64,000 nt of DNA from Microvirga ossetica (lineage in GTDB: Bacteria; Pseudomonadota; Alphaproteobacteria; Rhizobiales; Beijerinckiaceae), in contig NZ_CP016621.1 of the NCBI RefSeq assembly GCF_002741015.1, forward strand, positions 1 through 64,000, given 5' to 3'. Positions 42,376 through 53,500 of this stretch are shown here, one piece after another; position 1 is the first letter of the stretch; every line of letters starts with the position of its first letter. A program made the translations under genes and the position numbers. The notes beneath the pieces are model-generated. The model worked only from the letters and a program-made list of their open reading frames with translations, did not search any database and was not told the DNA's origin.

Positions 42376-43283
42376 GGGCTGCCGTCGAGGAAGCACGCCG
42401 TAAGTACGAGTTCGGGCGGCATGAGACTTTCACGATTCGGGAAGGTTGGCTCTCCAAAGGGCTTGCACGTCTCTCAGATACGGACAGCTTTAAGGCTGAC
42501 CTTGAGACAGCGGACGCTCTCGGTCTCGGTAGCCGCATGATCAAGTCGCTCCAGTACTGGCTTGAGGCGACAGGGATGCTGGCTTTTGAGGGAGACCGGA
42601 AGAGGAAAGACATTCGCCTCTCTGATCTTGGCCTCGCCATCTGGGCCCATGATCCCCATCTCGAGTTCCCGATATCGTGGTGGATCGTCCACATCATGCT
42701 GGCCCGCCGCGGCGGGAGCGTTTGGAATTGGTTTTTCAACGACTACCAAGAAAGGTCATTCGACAGGACGCACTGCGTCGAGAGCTTCAACCGATACGTC
42801 AAGGAGAAGTCGACCAACCAGACGACCACGTCCGTGATCCAGCGCGACATTGCGTGCCTTCTGATCTCGTACGCGGTGCCTTCGGCCAACGAGCGCCCGG
42901 ACCCCGAGGACGCGACCATCTGCCCGCTGAGGGGACTGTCACTCGTCATGAAGCATTCCGACACGGGGCGCTTCGAGCGTACCCGTCCGCTTGACCGGGT
43001 TCCCGTCGAAGCGTTCCTCGCCGCGACCGCGCTACTTGCAGAGGATATGGAGAGCGACAGCGTCGCCCTGAGTGATCTCCTGCGCCGCCGCAACTCCCCA
43101 GGGCGTATCCTTGGACTCGACGGTGACATGCTCGACGACATGGCGACCCAGGCAGCGAATATTTACGGCTCGCTGGGGGTGAATATCGTCATGCTCGGCT
43201 CGAACCGCACGCTCACGATCCCGAGACTCCCGCCGGATCTATGGTTCGAAAGGCATTTCTCACGGATCGGAGCAGCTCGATGA
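42372..43283 (+). CDS. sspB: DUF4007 protein, SspB-type
   Basis: A 303-residue protein with the DUF4007 signature near the N-terminus (YEFGRHETFTIREGWLSKGL) and SLQYWLEATGMLAFEG. In characterised SspABCD systems, SspB is a DUF4007 protein with DNA-nicking activity needed to place phosphorothioate on one strand. Start and stop both overlap neighbours by 4 bases, in a tight operon. Function is taken from the family; the catalytic residues cannot be named here. Confidence 0.88.
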   Translation: MRAAVEEARRKYEFGRHETFTIREGWLSKGLARLSDTDSFKADLETADALGLGSRMIKSLQYWLEATGMLAFEGDRKRKDIRLSDLGLAIWAHDPHLEFPISWWIVHIMLARRGGSVWNWFFNDYQERSFDRTHCVESFNRYVKEKSTNQTTTSVIQRDIACLLISYAVPSANERPDPEDATICPLRGLSLVMKHSDTGRFERTRPLDRVPVEAFLAATALLAEDMESDSVALSDLLRRRNSPGRILGLDGDMLDDMATQAANIYGSLGVNIVMLGSNRTLTIPRLPPDLWFERHFSRIGAAR

Positions 43284-46200
43284 ACAAGCCCTTCCTCCGT
43301 TCCGTCAGCCTCAAGGACGACATCGCGGTCCCGTCGCGGCTAGATCACTACCACCCGACCTCGCGCTCGCTCCCGGTGGCTCGCGCCGTCCTGTCTGGTG
43401 GTGCGACCATGGTCATCGCGGCCTACGGTAGTGGCAAGTCACTTGCAGCAGGCATTGGCGCCCTCGCAGTAGACAACAAGCCCGACAACCACGACCTGAT
43501 GCGCAGGCTCGCTGGGCGGATGGAGAAAGTCGACCCTGCCTTCGCCTCTGAATACACCGAGCGCATCGACTCGTGCAGCAAGGGGCGGGTGGTGACCTTG
43601 TCCGGCTACGTCAGGGACGTGTCTGCGAGCATCGCCGCCTCGCTGTGCCTCGGCGCACAGGATGGCATCGACGACGTACTCGCCGCCGCCTCCCGCCTCA
43701 AGGGGGTCGACCGAATCGCCATCGTTTGGGACGAGTTCGGCCGCCATCTCGAGGGCCTCATCACAGAGGGACGGGCGCGAGACCTCGATACCATCCAGAG
43801 CCTTGCCGAGTGGGCCACCCGGACGACCGCAAGCCTGACCCTTCTGCTGCACCAGAACGTCCTCGCCTATGCCGGCACCCTCAACCAGACCACCCGCAAC
43901 GAGTGGCGCAAGATCGAGGGGCGCTTCGAGGCCATCCGCTTCATCGAGGACAGCCGCGAGCTGTACGCCCTCATCGCGACCGTGATCGCCGAGCGGCCGC
44001 ACGGTCAGAAGCCGGACAGGAGGGTGATCAAGGGTCTTGCCTCCAGTGTCGTCGAGGCGCGCTGGTTCGACGGCATCGACGATACCGGGGAAGTTGCTGA
44101 CCTCCTCACCAAGGCCTACCCGATTACTGCGGGCGCCCTCCAGGTGCTACCGCGTCTCGTCGCTCGGGTCGCGCAGAACGAGCGCAGTCTGTTCGCCTTC
44201 ATTGAGGGTGTGAACCTGACGGGTCCGATCGGCCTTGAGGAGGTCTATCTGGCCTTCTCGGAGGCGATGCGCTCCGACGTGGGCATCGGCGGAGTGCATC
44301 GGCGCTGGATCGAGGCGGAGAGTGCTCGGAGCAAGACGACGGACGAGGTGGAGCGCGAGATCCTTGCCGCCGCCTTCCTGCTCCAGCTCGGAGCCTACGG
44401 CGAGCGCCGTCACCTTCCGAAGCACGTTCTCGAGCTGGCCGTCCGAGCCAAGGGTTATCCCGAGAAGCGCGCAACATCCGCCATCGAAGCCCTCATCGAG
44501 CGCAAGCTCGTCCTCTACCGCAAGCTCAACGACGACGTGTCCATCTGGCACGGGGCCGACATCGACATCGCCTCGCGCTTGCGGGACGAGCACATGCGGC
44601 GGCTGACTTCCTTCGACCTGCTTGGCTTCCTCGACAAGCACCACCCGGCGACATTCCTGCGTCCCATTCGGCACAACGAGAAGCACGGGACGACCCGCTA
44701 CCTAACAGGAAGCTACGTCAAGGCCTCGGGCCTCTCCTCGATCCCGAGGGATCCGGAGACCGGAACCTGGGGACGGCTCATTTACGTGATCTGCGACTCG
44801 AGCGACGATGTCCGTCTCGCGAGGAAGTTTGCAACCAAATGTGATCTCCTGCGCACTATCCTTGTCATCCCGGAGGATCCGATCGCGATCCTCGACGCCG
44901 CCCTTGAGATCGAGGGACTATCGGCCCTGCGCCGGGACGAGAGCCTCCTGTCGGAGGATCCGCTCGTGGCGCAGGAGCTGGATGAGCTGCTCGCGATCGC
45001 GCGGCGGCACCTTACGGTGGTGTTGCATCGGCTGACCACCGATCGTCCGGATTCAACCCGGTGGTACGCGAACGGCAAGGCGCTGAACGTCAGCCCTGAG
45101 TTTCCGGCGGGCATCGCGGTCTCGGCCTTAATGGACGAGTGGTTCCCGCTCACTCCCCGCATTGTAAACGACCAAGTCATGCGCGGCAGCCTCTCCCGGC
45201 AGATGCAGACTGCCCGGATCCGCGTGATCCTGCGCCTGATGGAGCATTCGACCGAACCATTTCTCGGCTACGGTGACGATGCCTCGGCGGAATCCTCAGT
45301 CTACCGCACGGTGCTAGCCCGCACGGGCATCCATATCGAGGAGGACGGACGGGGCCGCTTCGCCGAGCCAGAGGAGCTTACCGACGAGGGACTGCGGGCG
45401 GTCTGGAAGCATGTCCGTGACTTCTTCTCCGAACCAGGCACCAAGCCGCTCACGAAGATCGTGGAAGATCTTTCCGCTCCGCCAATCGGCCTTCCGTCAG
45501 GCGTAATTCCTGTCATCGTAATGGCAGGCTACAGAGCGTTCGGACGAGCTGTCTCGATCTATACAGATGGGGTCTACGTACCCGACGTGCTCGGTTTTGA
45601 CTCAAGCCGCATGTTCCTCGAACCCGCCCGGCACGAGATCGCTGTTCATACGGACAGCAAGGCAGTCGTCAAATTCCTAGATGGAATCGTCGACACCTTC
45701 GCCCATACGAAGGTCGGCCCTCACGATGAGCGCATCCGGTCGGCCCACGACGCGGTCAGGGCTTGGCGGTCGGGCATCGCCGAGGGCGCATTCCGCTCAC
45801 GGAGGATGACGGATGACGCCCGCATCTTTCTGCGTGCCCTCAACGAGGCCTCCGACCCGGCTGAGTTTTTAACTGAGACCCTTCCGGCCCGCTTCGGCGG
45901 CAAGGCCAGGGGAGACCAGAGATACCAGGCCGCGCTGCGTTCGCTAGAGACAATCCGGAACGTCATCGACGGCTTGGTGGACGGGTACCTGCGGGATGCC
46001 GTGGAGGTCATGACGCAGGTCATGAGCGTCTACGAGTCGGACGACGTGATCGAGAGCATCAAGGGTTGGGTGTCCTGCCTGGACGTGGATGGCCTGATGA
46101 AGCGGACCGACCTCAAGATGACCGACAAGGGCATGCTTAGGATGGCCCGCGAAACGCTGAACGGGCGACAGTCGCCTGAGATGCTCGCCCGCGCCATGAG

Positions 46201-46411
46201 CTCGGTTCTGCTTCAGCGTGGCATCGAGAGATGGCAGGACGATACGAAGGAACAGCTTCGCAAGGAGCTGAGAGAATGTAGGTTGCGAATCGAATCAGCG
46301 GCACTCGATGTCAGCGAGCCACCGAAGGCACTCGCTCCGATTATCGAGATCAGGATCAGGCATCTTCAGGAGCAACTTGCCCGGATTACGGGCATGGGGA
46401 GGGGGAAATGA
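43280..46411 (+). CDS. sspC: SspC-type ATPase
   Basis: ATG at 43280 overlaps the sspB stop. At 1043 residues it is the large ATPase of the modification complex. Walker A AYGSGKSLA near residue 48, Walker B-like RIAIVWDEFGRHLE near 147. The remainder is helical and not matched to a known domain by eye. SspC supplies ATP-dependent DNA remodelling together with SspB and SspD in known systems. The position between DUF4007 and PAPS-reductase-like genes supports the call more than the sequence alone does. Confidence 0.86.
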   Translation: MNKPFLRSVSLKDDIAVPSRLDHYHPTSRSLPVARAVLSGGATMVIAAYGSGKSLAAGIGALAVDNKPDNHDLMRRLAGRMEKVDPAFASEYTERIDSCSKGRVVTLSGYVRDVSASIAASLCLGAQDGIDDVLAAASRLKGVDRIAIVWDEFGRHLEGLITEGRARDLDTIQSLAEWATRTTASLTLLLHQNVLAYAGTLNQTTRNEWRKIEGRFEAIRFIEDSRELYALIATVIAERPHGQKPDRRVIKGLASSVVEARWFDGIDDTGEVADLLTKAYPITAGALQVLPRLVARVAQNERSLFAFIEGVNLTGPIGLEEVYLAFSEAMRSDVGIGGVHRRWIEAESARSKTTDEVEREILAAAFLLQLGAYGERRHLPKHVLELAVRAKGYPEKRATSAIEALIERKLVLYRKLNDDVSIWHGADIDIASRLRDEHMRRLTSFDLLGFLDKHHPATFLRPIRHNEKHGTTRYLTGSYVKASGLSSIPRDPETGTWGRLIYVICDSSDDVRLARKFATKCDLLRTILVIPEDPIAILDAALEIEGLSALRRDESLLSEDPLVAQELDELLAIARRHLTVVLHRLTTDRPDSTRWYANGKALNVSPEFPAGIAVSALMDEWFPLTPRIVNDQVMRGSLSRQMQTARIRVILRLMEHSTEPFLGYGDDASAESSVYRTVLARTGIHIEEDGRGRFAEPEELTDEGLRAVWKHVRDFFSEPGTKPLTKIVEDLSAPPIGLPSGVIPVIVMAGYRAFGRAVSIYTDGVYVPDVLGFDSSRMFLEPARHEIAVHTDSKAVVKFLDGIVDTFAHTKVGPHDERIRSAHDAVRAWRSGIAEGAFRSRRMTDDARIFLRALNEASDPAEFLTETLPARFGGKARGDQRYQAALRSLETIRNVIDGLVDGYLRDAVEVMTQVMSVYESDDVIESIKGWVSCLDVDGLMKRTDLKMTDKGMLRMARETLNGRQSPEMLARAMSSVLLQRGIERWQDDTKEQLRKELRECRLRIESAALDVSEPPKALAPIIEIRIRHLQEQLARITGMGRGK

Positions 46412-47223
46412 GCGCAGTGACAAAGAGAATGGAGGACGCCGCCCTCGACGGGAAGGCCCGCCACATCGTTCCCCTGTCGGGCGGCAAGGATAGCACGGCC
46501 CTGGCCATCTACCTGTCGCAGCAGTATCCACACCTCCCGTTCGAGTACGTTTTCTCAGATACAGGGGCGGAGCTGCCCGAGACTTATGAATACTTCGAGC
46601 GTCTCGAGCACGTCCTCGGCAAAAAGGTCACACGCATCACCGCGCTGGACCTCCTCGGAGTGTCGGAGAAGCACGGACGTTCTCCGTTCGATGTCGTACT
46701 CTACGAGCACTTCTCCGGGTTCCTGCCCAGTCCGCGCTCGCGCTGGTGCACGCGGATGCTGAAGATCCACCCCTTCGAGAATCACATCGGCGGCGACAAA
46801 GCCTATTCGTACATTGGGATTCGCGCCGACGAGAACCGCTCTGGCTACATCGGCAAGGGCAAGCAGGTCATGTTGTCCGAGGAGCCGAACATCATTCCAG
46901 TCTACCCCTTCAAGGATGACGGCATCACAATCGGCGACGTGCAGCGCCTACTCGACGACACGGGTCTTGGGCTGCCCGAGTACTACCAGTGGCGCTCCCG
47001 CTCTGGCTGCTATTTCTGCTTTTACCAGCAGATCGGGGAATGGCAGGGCCTCAAGGAGCGCCATCCGGAACTTTACGAGAAGGCAAAGGGATACGAGCAA
47101 GGGAAGAACGGCCGCAGGTACACCTGGGTAGATGGCCGCTCCCTGAACGATGTCGAAAACATGCCACGTCGGGACATCAAGCAGAAATCCGACGAAGACG
47201 GCTGTGTCATCTGTCACCTCTGA
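46408..47223 (+). CDS. sspD: PAPS reductase-like ATP pyrophosphatase, SspD-type
   Basis: A 271-residue PP-loop enzyme: HIVPLSGGKDSTALAIYL near residues 19-36. It activates the DNA backbone for sulfur transfer. Further motifs: FSDTGAELPETYEYFERL, RSRWCTRMLKIHPFE, and C-terminal Cys groups (RSGCYFCFYQQ; DGCVICHL) that could hold an Fe-S cluster, as in DndC. Its ATG overlaps the sspC stop. Nine bases separate it from the next gene, where the restriction module begins. Confidence 0.92.
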   Translation: MSAVTKRMEDAALDGKARHIVPLSGGKDSTALAIYLSQQYPHLPFEYVFSDTGAELPETYEYFERLEHVLGKKVTRITALDLLGVSEKHGRSPFDVVLYEHFSGFLPSPRSRWCTRMLKIHPFENHIGGDKAYSYIGIRADENRSGYIGKGKQVMLSEEPNIIPVYPFKDDGITIGDVQRLLDDTGLGLPEYYQWRSRSGCYFCFYQQIGEWQGLKERHPELYEKAKGYEQGKNGRRYTWVDGRSLNDVENMPRRDIKQKSDEDGCVICHL

Positions 47224-47232
47224 GAGCAGTAA

Positions 47233-49044
47233 ATGAACGCGAGTCCGCTGGTCGACTATCTCCGGACGTATGGCCCGAGTGCCTCATCCGATTCCCTATA
47301 CGACGAACATGTACTGAAATCAGCGAACCTGCACAGGGTGGATCCGATCGAGGTTGGCTCCTCCCTAGTGACTGAGCTGGCTGACAACTTCCGTTCCACG
47401 GAGCCGCGAAACGTCATTCTCACCGGGACGGCAGGCGACGGCAAGACGTGGCACTGCCGTAAAATCTTCACCGCACTCGGGGGAACCCGGGAGACGTGGG
47501 ACGCGGGCCAAGGTCTCGTCGAACTCGGGCTGCCGGGGGAGCGGACGTTAGTCGTCGTAAAGGACTTGAGCGAGTTTCATGATGACCCGCGGCAGGAGGA
47601 GATCCTTAAGGGCTTCCTCGAATCCCTAATGGGACGCAGCACCAACACGTTCTACTTAGTCGCTGCCAACGACGGTCAGCTCCTACGGTTCTGGCGGACC
47701 TACAGTCAGATCCATCCCGAGGCAAGGTCCGTGGAGGCCACGATCCGGACCATGCTGAAGGAGAACAAACCGACCGACGGCTTTCTCCGGCTCCTGATGC
47801 ACAACTTGAGCCAGAAGCCGCATGGCGCTCTCTTTGATAGCATCGTGACTGAGGTCATGAACCATCGTGGCTGGTCGGGGTGTGAGGGTTGTGGGCTGAA
47901 CGATGACGGAAGATGCCCGATCCGGCGCAATCTCAACGTTTTGTCGGGAACCGAGATGCGCAACCGTCTTCGGGATATGATCGACCTCGCAGCCGCCAAC
48001 GACACACATCTACCTATGCGGCACATCCTCCTCCTCGTCGTTAACATCGTCCTCGGGGTTTCGGGACGAAAGAGCGTCCTCCTAGATTGCACTTCCGCAA
48101 GGAGTCTGGTGACCGAGGGCAACGAGGTCATGTCGAACCCCTACGATAACGCGCTAGGACTCAACCTTAGACGCGGTGAGAACCGGGACTATCTCGCCTT
48201 CTCTGTATTCGAGAATGCCGGGATCGGGCAGGAGACGAACAACACCATTGACACGCTGCTCATCGAGGCACTCCCCAAAGAATACCACGATAGGTACGTG
48301 GCAAATGATTTGTTGCACGGCGCAAGCCTATTCGAGGAGCAGAGGGCCCGCTATCGCCGCGGCGACGCCGAGGACTTTTCCGAGTTTCAAACAGCGCTCG
48401 AAACGCAGCGTCGTCGCCTCTTCTTCGTCCTCCCGGTCACCGAACGAAACGATGAGCTCGATCCGTGGCGGTTATCCGTCTTCATGCACGGCGGCAGTTA
48501 CCTGCGGTTTAGCGACGATCTGAGGGCAGGGCGCTCACCCGACATGCTCAAGAGTAAGCTCGTCGTTGGCCTCAACCGCAGCTACTCGGGCACAATGACC
48601 GATGACGGCACCAGTGTCTGGTTCACGGCCCCCGCCGGGAACACCCAAAGCCGCGTCGGACGGGTTCTCGACATTGAGCTTCCCCTTGGCGGCACTCCAA
48701 GGGACATCGTAGCGTTCGACTTCGATGCCAAAGGCTCCTTCGACCGACCCAGGATGGTCGTCACCGGGCGTGAAGGAATTAGAGGCCCGGCAAAGCCGAT
48801 CGAGAGCAACCCGCTCCAACCCCTCCTGTTCGAGTACCTAATGCGGGTCGAAAGCGGCTCGCTGCCGGGCAGTTTCTCAAGGCAATGCTATGAGGAGCTG
48901 CGGCAGTTTAGGCTTCGGGTGGTGGCGCGGCTGAGTCGACTCGAACTCATCGCACTGGACGATCTCAAGGAGATGAGGATCGTCCGTCTCGACAACGACG
49001 GACACCTACGAGACGAGAGCATCGGGGTGACGGAGCAAGCATGA
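47233..49044 (+). CDS. sspF: SspF/DptF-type restriction ATPase
   Basis: A 603-residue protein, first of three genes filling the FGH positions behind sspD. Walker A LTGTAGDGKTWHC near residues 63-75; VVVKDLSEFHDDPRQEE is a probable Walker B region. A four-Cys cluster (CEGCGLNDDGRC) near 216-228 may bind zinc. In known SspFGH and DndFGH systems this module damages DNA lacking the sulfur mark. Called mainly from gene order, size and the P-loop. Confidence 0.8.
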   Translation: MNASPLVDYLRTYGPSASSDSLYDEHVLKSANLHRVDPIEVGSSLVTELADNFRSTEPRNVILTGTAGDGKTWHCRKIFTALGGTRETWDAGQGLVELGLPGERTLVVVKDLSEFHDDPRQEEILKGFLESLMGRSTNTFYLVAANDGQLLRFWRTYSQIHPEARSVEATIRTMLKENKPTDGFLRLLMHNLSQKPHGALFDSIVTEVMNHRGWSGCEGCGLNDDGRCPIRRNLNVLSGTEMRNRLRDMIDLAAANDTHLPMRHILLLVVNIVLGVSGRKSVLLDCTSARSLVTEGNEVMSNPYDNALGLNLRRGENRDYLAFSVFENAGIGQETNNTIDTLLIEALPKEYHDRYVANDLLHGASLFEEQRARYRRGDAEDFSEFQTALETQRRRLFFVLPVTERNDELDPWRLSVFMHGGSYLRFSDDLRAGRSPDMLKSKLVVGLNRSYSGTMTDDGTSVWFTAPAGNTQSRVGRVLDIELPLGGTPRDIVAFDFDAKGSFDRPRMVVTGREGIRGPAKPIESNPLQPLLFEYLMRVESGSLPGSFSRQCYEELRQFRLRVVARLSRLELIALDDLKEMRIVRLDNDGHLRDESIGVTEQA

Positions 49045-50573
49045 TGATCGCAAAGACTATGCCAGGAGCCCTCGAGCCGCCCGAGAGGCTTGAGGCCGAT
49101 GTCTGGCTCGAGCAGCAGATCTGGGGACATCGTTTTCTGAACGATCAGACTCCTTGGCTCCTCCTGCTCGAGTCGCTCGGGATCATGGCGTACCTATCCA
49201 AGGAAGAACGGATTCTGACCGGAGTCGAGACGCCTGGGGTACACGAGAGAATCTCCTACAGCCTAATGCCAAGGGTGAAGTTACGGTCCCTTCTCTTCAA
49301 GGATCGTGCCATCGACGAGATCGCCGACGGGCAGGCCGTCTCCGACGCCTCAATGTGGAACGACTGGTTTGATCGCCATGGACCGGAAGGCGAGAAGGAG
49401 TTTGGCTACCTCAGGGACAGATTCACGCGATTCACTAGCTTTCGGAATGCGGTGGCGCTCCTGCGTTCGGCTGAGGTCGAAAGCGAGCGGTCGCGCCGGC
49501 CTACGTCCAGGCACCTCGCCCCGCGTGGTGCCGACATGCTGATGGCCGACTACGGTGAGAAGAGGGTCGGCTCCCGGGACAAGGACCGCCGCTTCTTCGC
49601 ACGCGGCGGCGAACTCCTTTACCTGATGCTCAACCGCAGTTCCTGCTGCGAGGAGCTCGAACCACTGATCAGAACGCGGCTCCTAGGAAGCGGCAGTCGC
49701 TGGAATGCGCTCGCCCGCGTTCTCCAGCCCCCTGTAACCGATGACCCGCTTTCGTTCGAGTACATCGGGTATCTGCCACTGCCCTCGCACTCCGTGTATG
49801 ACGTTTTGGCAGAGGACTGGAGGTCACTCCTGTCCCTGCCCAATCTGCCGGATGACAATCTTCCCGAGCCTTTGATGCGGCTATCGGGGCTCGCTGTCGT
49901 CCAGTACATAACGCGGCGTTCAACCGAGGTCCTTGGCACCGATCTTCCGATCTTCCCGCTCGACATGATTAGTAGCGACACGATCGGGGTTCAGAAGATC
50001 TCGAAGGATTGTTACCGCCGCCATCGAGATCAGACTCGTGCGGCGATCGTCAAGGTTGTGGATGAATTCGAGGCGACCCCGGAATGGGCCACAGCTCTGA
50101 AGCAAGCTGATCCGCGGAAAGCTGCCGCAGAGATCACGAACAGGCGTTTCGCATTCGATGTGCCAACCGACGTGGCGGATGCGACCCAGATCCCTAAACG
50201 TATAAAGCAAGAAGCGCTCGAAGATCACGAGCAGCATCTCGGGCGGGTAGTGGGCTTCTACGCAGACAGGATCGGTATGGCCGTCGCAAAGAGAGGCAGC
50301 GGTCGATGGTACGGAGCAAGCGACGGACTGATTGAGGCAATCGTCCTCGCGAACGTTCGAGAGCCTATGGAATTCGAAACTTTCCTTGAGCTTCTCTGGA
50401 ACAGATACCGCCTCATCATTGGCACCGAGATTGGTCGCCAGGAGTTCGAGACTGTGAACTATGCGAATCTAAAGGCTAATCAGCGACTACTTGAGGAACG
50501 CCTCCGTGTTCTCGGGCTCGCTAAGCGTCTTTCCGACGATTGTGCCTTTGTGATCAACCCGTTCTGGGAATGA
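49041..50573 (+). CDS. sspG: SspG/DptG-type restriction component
   Basis: A 510-residue protein starting at an ATGATG overlapping the sspF stop. No P-loop or nuclease motif is visible; the sequence looks mainly helical. It occupies the G position of an FGH module. The call rests on position and length; sequence alone gave no family match. Confidence 0.7.
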   Translation: MMIAKTMPGALEPPERLEADVWLEQQIWGHRFLNDQTPWLLLLESLGIMAYLSKEERILTGVETPGVHERISYSLMPRVKLRSLLFKDRAIDEIADGQAVSDASMWNDWFDRHGPEGEKEFGYLRDRFTRFTSFRNAVALLRSAEVESERSRRPTSRHLAPRGADMLMADYGEKRVGSRDKDRRFFARGGELLYLMLNRSSCCEELEPLIRTRLLGSGSRWNALARVLQPPVTDDPLSFEYIGYLPLPSHSVYDVLAEDWRSLLSLPNLPDDNLPEPLMRLSGLAVVQYITRRSTEVLGTDLPIFPLDMISSDTIGVQKISKDCYRRHRDQTRAAIVKVVDEFEATPEWATALKQADPRKAAAEITNRRFAFDVPTDVADATQIPKRIKQEALEDHEQHLGRVVGFYADRIGMAVAKRGSGRWYGASDGLIEAIVLANVREPMEFETFLELLWNRYRLIIGTEIGRQEFETVNYANLKANQRLLEERLRVLGLAKRLSDDCAFVINPFWE

Positions 50574-50574
50574 A

Positions 50575-53500
50575 ATGATGAACATCGCTCCCCAATTGGT
50601 CCTACAGACGGCCGGGTCTACGCCCGAACTCGACCTCCTCGCTCGGGTGGCCGAGGCGAAGGTAAGGTCCGACATTGAGGATAATCCAAACCGAAAGTCC
50701 CTGTTCAGGATTGTGGGCTTCGACGCGTTCGTCACCTCGGCCATTGCGCGTCGTCTCGCTGGGATGCCGGGAGCGGAGGTCCACGTCAACAATGCGCTCA
50801 ATGACGGAACATTGCCCATCAAACTCCTGTCCAACAGGAGCGCCACCTACTTCCGGAATATGGAGCGTCAAGGCGAGGAAGGCGCTATCATATTCGCGGT
50901 CCCAACCGACCATCTCGATGTTGTTGGCGCAACCCTGAGCGAGGTGAAGCAGATCTCCGAGGAGACCCTCCTCCATGCCCCCGACCTCTGGATATCGTGC
51001 TGCCCTGAACTCAACTCTTTGGCGAATCGGCAGAAGGATAACATATCCAACGCTATCCTCGGCGCTCATGCGGCAGGTCTCGTGACGGACGGCATCGGAA
51101 TGCTGGCCCGTTTCATGATCCTCCTCGATGATAAGCTGCAAGGCCGTCCGATCGAGCGCGCCCTTGACGAGGCACTCCCGGCTTTCCGGATTCCACGGGG
51201 AGCTGGACACTTCAAGGACTTTGCCGCCAAGGGCCGGGTGAAGACGAAAGAGAAATGGGCCGAGGAGCTGGGCGAGCTCCATGGGCGGGCCGAAGACGCC
51301 CTCTATCTCCGGAATGATCGCGGGCAACCCTTATCCCGCAATGTAATCCGGCAACGCCTTGCAGACCTCGTCGAGCGGGCGAGTATCACGCAGGCCGATG
51401 CAGACATCTTCACGGCGCTCCTCGACGACGAGGGTATCGAGGCCGGGCGGTGGAGAGCCAGCCAAGAAAATGTCTCAGCGAACCTAAAATGGGATGACGT
51501 TGAGATCATACTGAAGGCGACCAAGCAGACTAAGAAAGCCAGCCTTGGGGATGAGACAATCGCCTTCTTCGAGCGGACTCTGCCGCGGCAGCTCTCAGGC
51601 TCCGAGAAGAATATGCTCACCGCGCTGACCTCAGAGGACATAGAGGCCAAAGAGACCGAGCGAGACTTCTTTTTTACCCACAGAGAAGCCATCAAGGACG
51701 ACAGGAAACTTCTCAAGCGGTGGGAAACCCTCGTCTTCAAGGAGAACAAGGTCTACGGCGACCTTCTGACGGGTATTGTGCATGCGGTCGCCAATCTGGT
51801 CGATTCCATCGACGAGTTGCCTGCCGACGCCAGGGTCGCCATAAAGCTTGAGGGGGGCGACAGGCTGAATTTCTGGAAGAGTAAGAATGCCAGCCTTTAT
51901 TATTATCTGCGGGACAGGTTCCGCGGATTGCCCAATCTGCTCCTCCGAGCTGGTGTGATCTGCGACTTCGGAATGTGTTGGTCTCATCCGATCGAGTTCA
52001 GCGGTAATGAGAAGAATTCCCAATCCGCCCGCCAGTTTAAGTTCGATGTAGCGCTCGTCACCGCTGACGCGCTCGATGAGAAGAACCTACTCCAGATCTC
52101 CGACAAGACCCTAAAGGAGGCCTCGCATTCCAGCCAGTTTATCTGGATGATGCCGACCAACTCGTTCGCCAATGCGCACTCGCTGAACTGGAGAGTGGTC
52201 GGCAACATGGACCAGCCCGAGGCAGCACTGCTCCAAGGTGCTTTCTCCCGTGCGCGGCGCACCGAGCGGGTCGCAGACGGCCTTATCGACCTGGAGAATC
52301 GCGCCTCCATTCAGGATATCCTTGACAACCCTGATGGGCTGCTCGTCGACATCAATATCCCAAGCCTCAATCTCGGAACCGCTATCAGGAAGGGTATCGA
52401 CGAACTCGAGGGCACGATCCTCAGGCCCATGGAGGCCAAGGCGATCCGGGACTCCTTCGAGGCCTTCGCGGCATCTTACACGAAGGCCGTGCGGGCCTTC
52501 CTTGATGGTAATGGACTTGGCGAGACCGCAATCCTCGATCAATCGGCCCTCTACGGGGAGTTCCTCAGCCTTCTTCGCAAGCTCGCGCGAAAGGACGACT
52601 GCCGCACGAAGCTTTGGACCCCAGCGCTATCCATTGGCATCGCGAAATCCACCGATAAGCCCTGTGTCGCTATATCGTGCCCCTGGCACCCCCTGAGGCT
52701 AGCGGAGGCGAAGGTCAAGGCTGAGCGCATGGTCGATGTCCTCGCGAAGATCGTCTCCGGCGCGACCAACGGCTCCAGCCTGCGCATATTCGCTAGTGAG
52801 GCGACCGAGCAGGTGGACCAGGGATGGCATCCGACCATGACACTGGTGCCGGATAATCCCCGTCCCCGGATGCTGATCGAAACTGAACACTTCGCTGATT
52901 TCGGCCTTATGGAGCCTCCGACTCTGAACGAGGGGGCCGAAGAGGCCTTCGATGGTTATTCCAAAGAGGCAGCCGCGGCTTTCCTCGATATCGCGCAACG
53001 ATATCTCGATCTTAATCCTCACGAGAGGGCCAACTTCTCGGTCGTCCTCTACAACGCAGATAATCGCGACCTCCCTTCACGACTTGCGGACCAATTGGCT
53101 CGCAAGATTGAGAATGAGAGCGATCTGCGCTGCGACCTTATCCTCACGCACACCGATCAGCAGCGGCTGCGCCGGATCTATGCCGAGCAGAACGTGACCA
53201 TTAGCCAGGAGCTTGACGGAGTCCTCGCGAGCGAGGCGACCCAGTCCTTCCTGTCTCGCCTTCGCGTTGGGTTTCTCGATGTAGGTACCGTTGGGCGCGG
53301 TCCCGCGTCAGGTCGCATGGCCGACATCGTCTTTCTGCACGACGTGATCGCCCGCAGCGCGCACACAGGCTGGCGGAAATGCGAGCCTCCACAAGGTGGG
53401 TGGCCTACCTTTGCCGAGCACGATCCAAATGCAGAAACGCGGCGCCAGTTCCACGAGGCGGGATCACGCAAAACCGAGGTTCTACTCGTCCCGGCCGAAC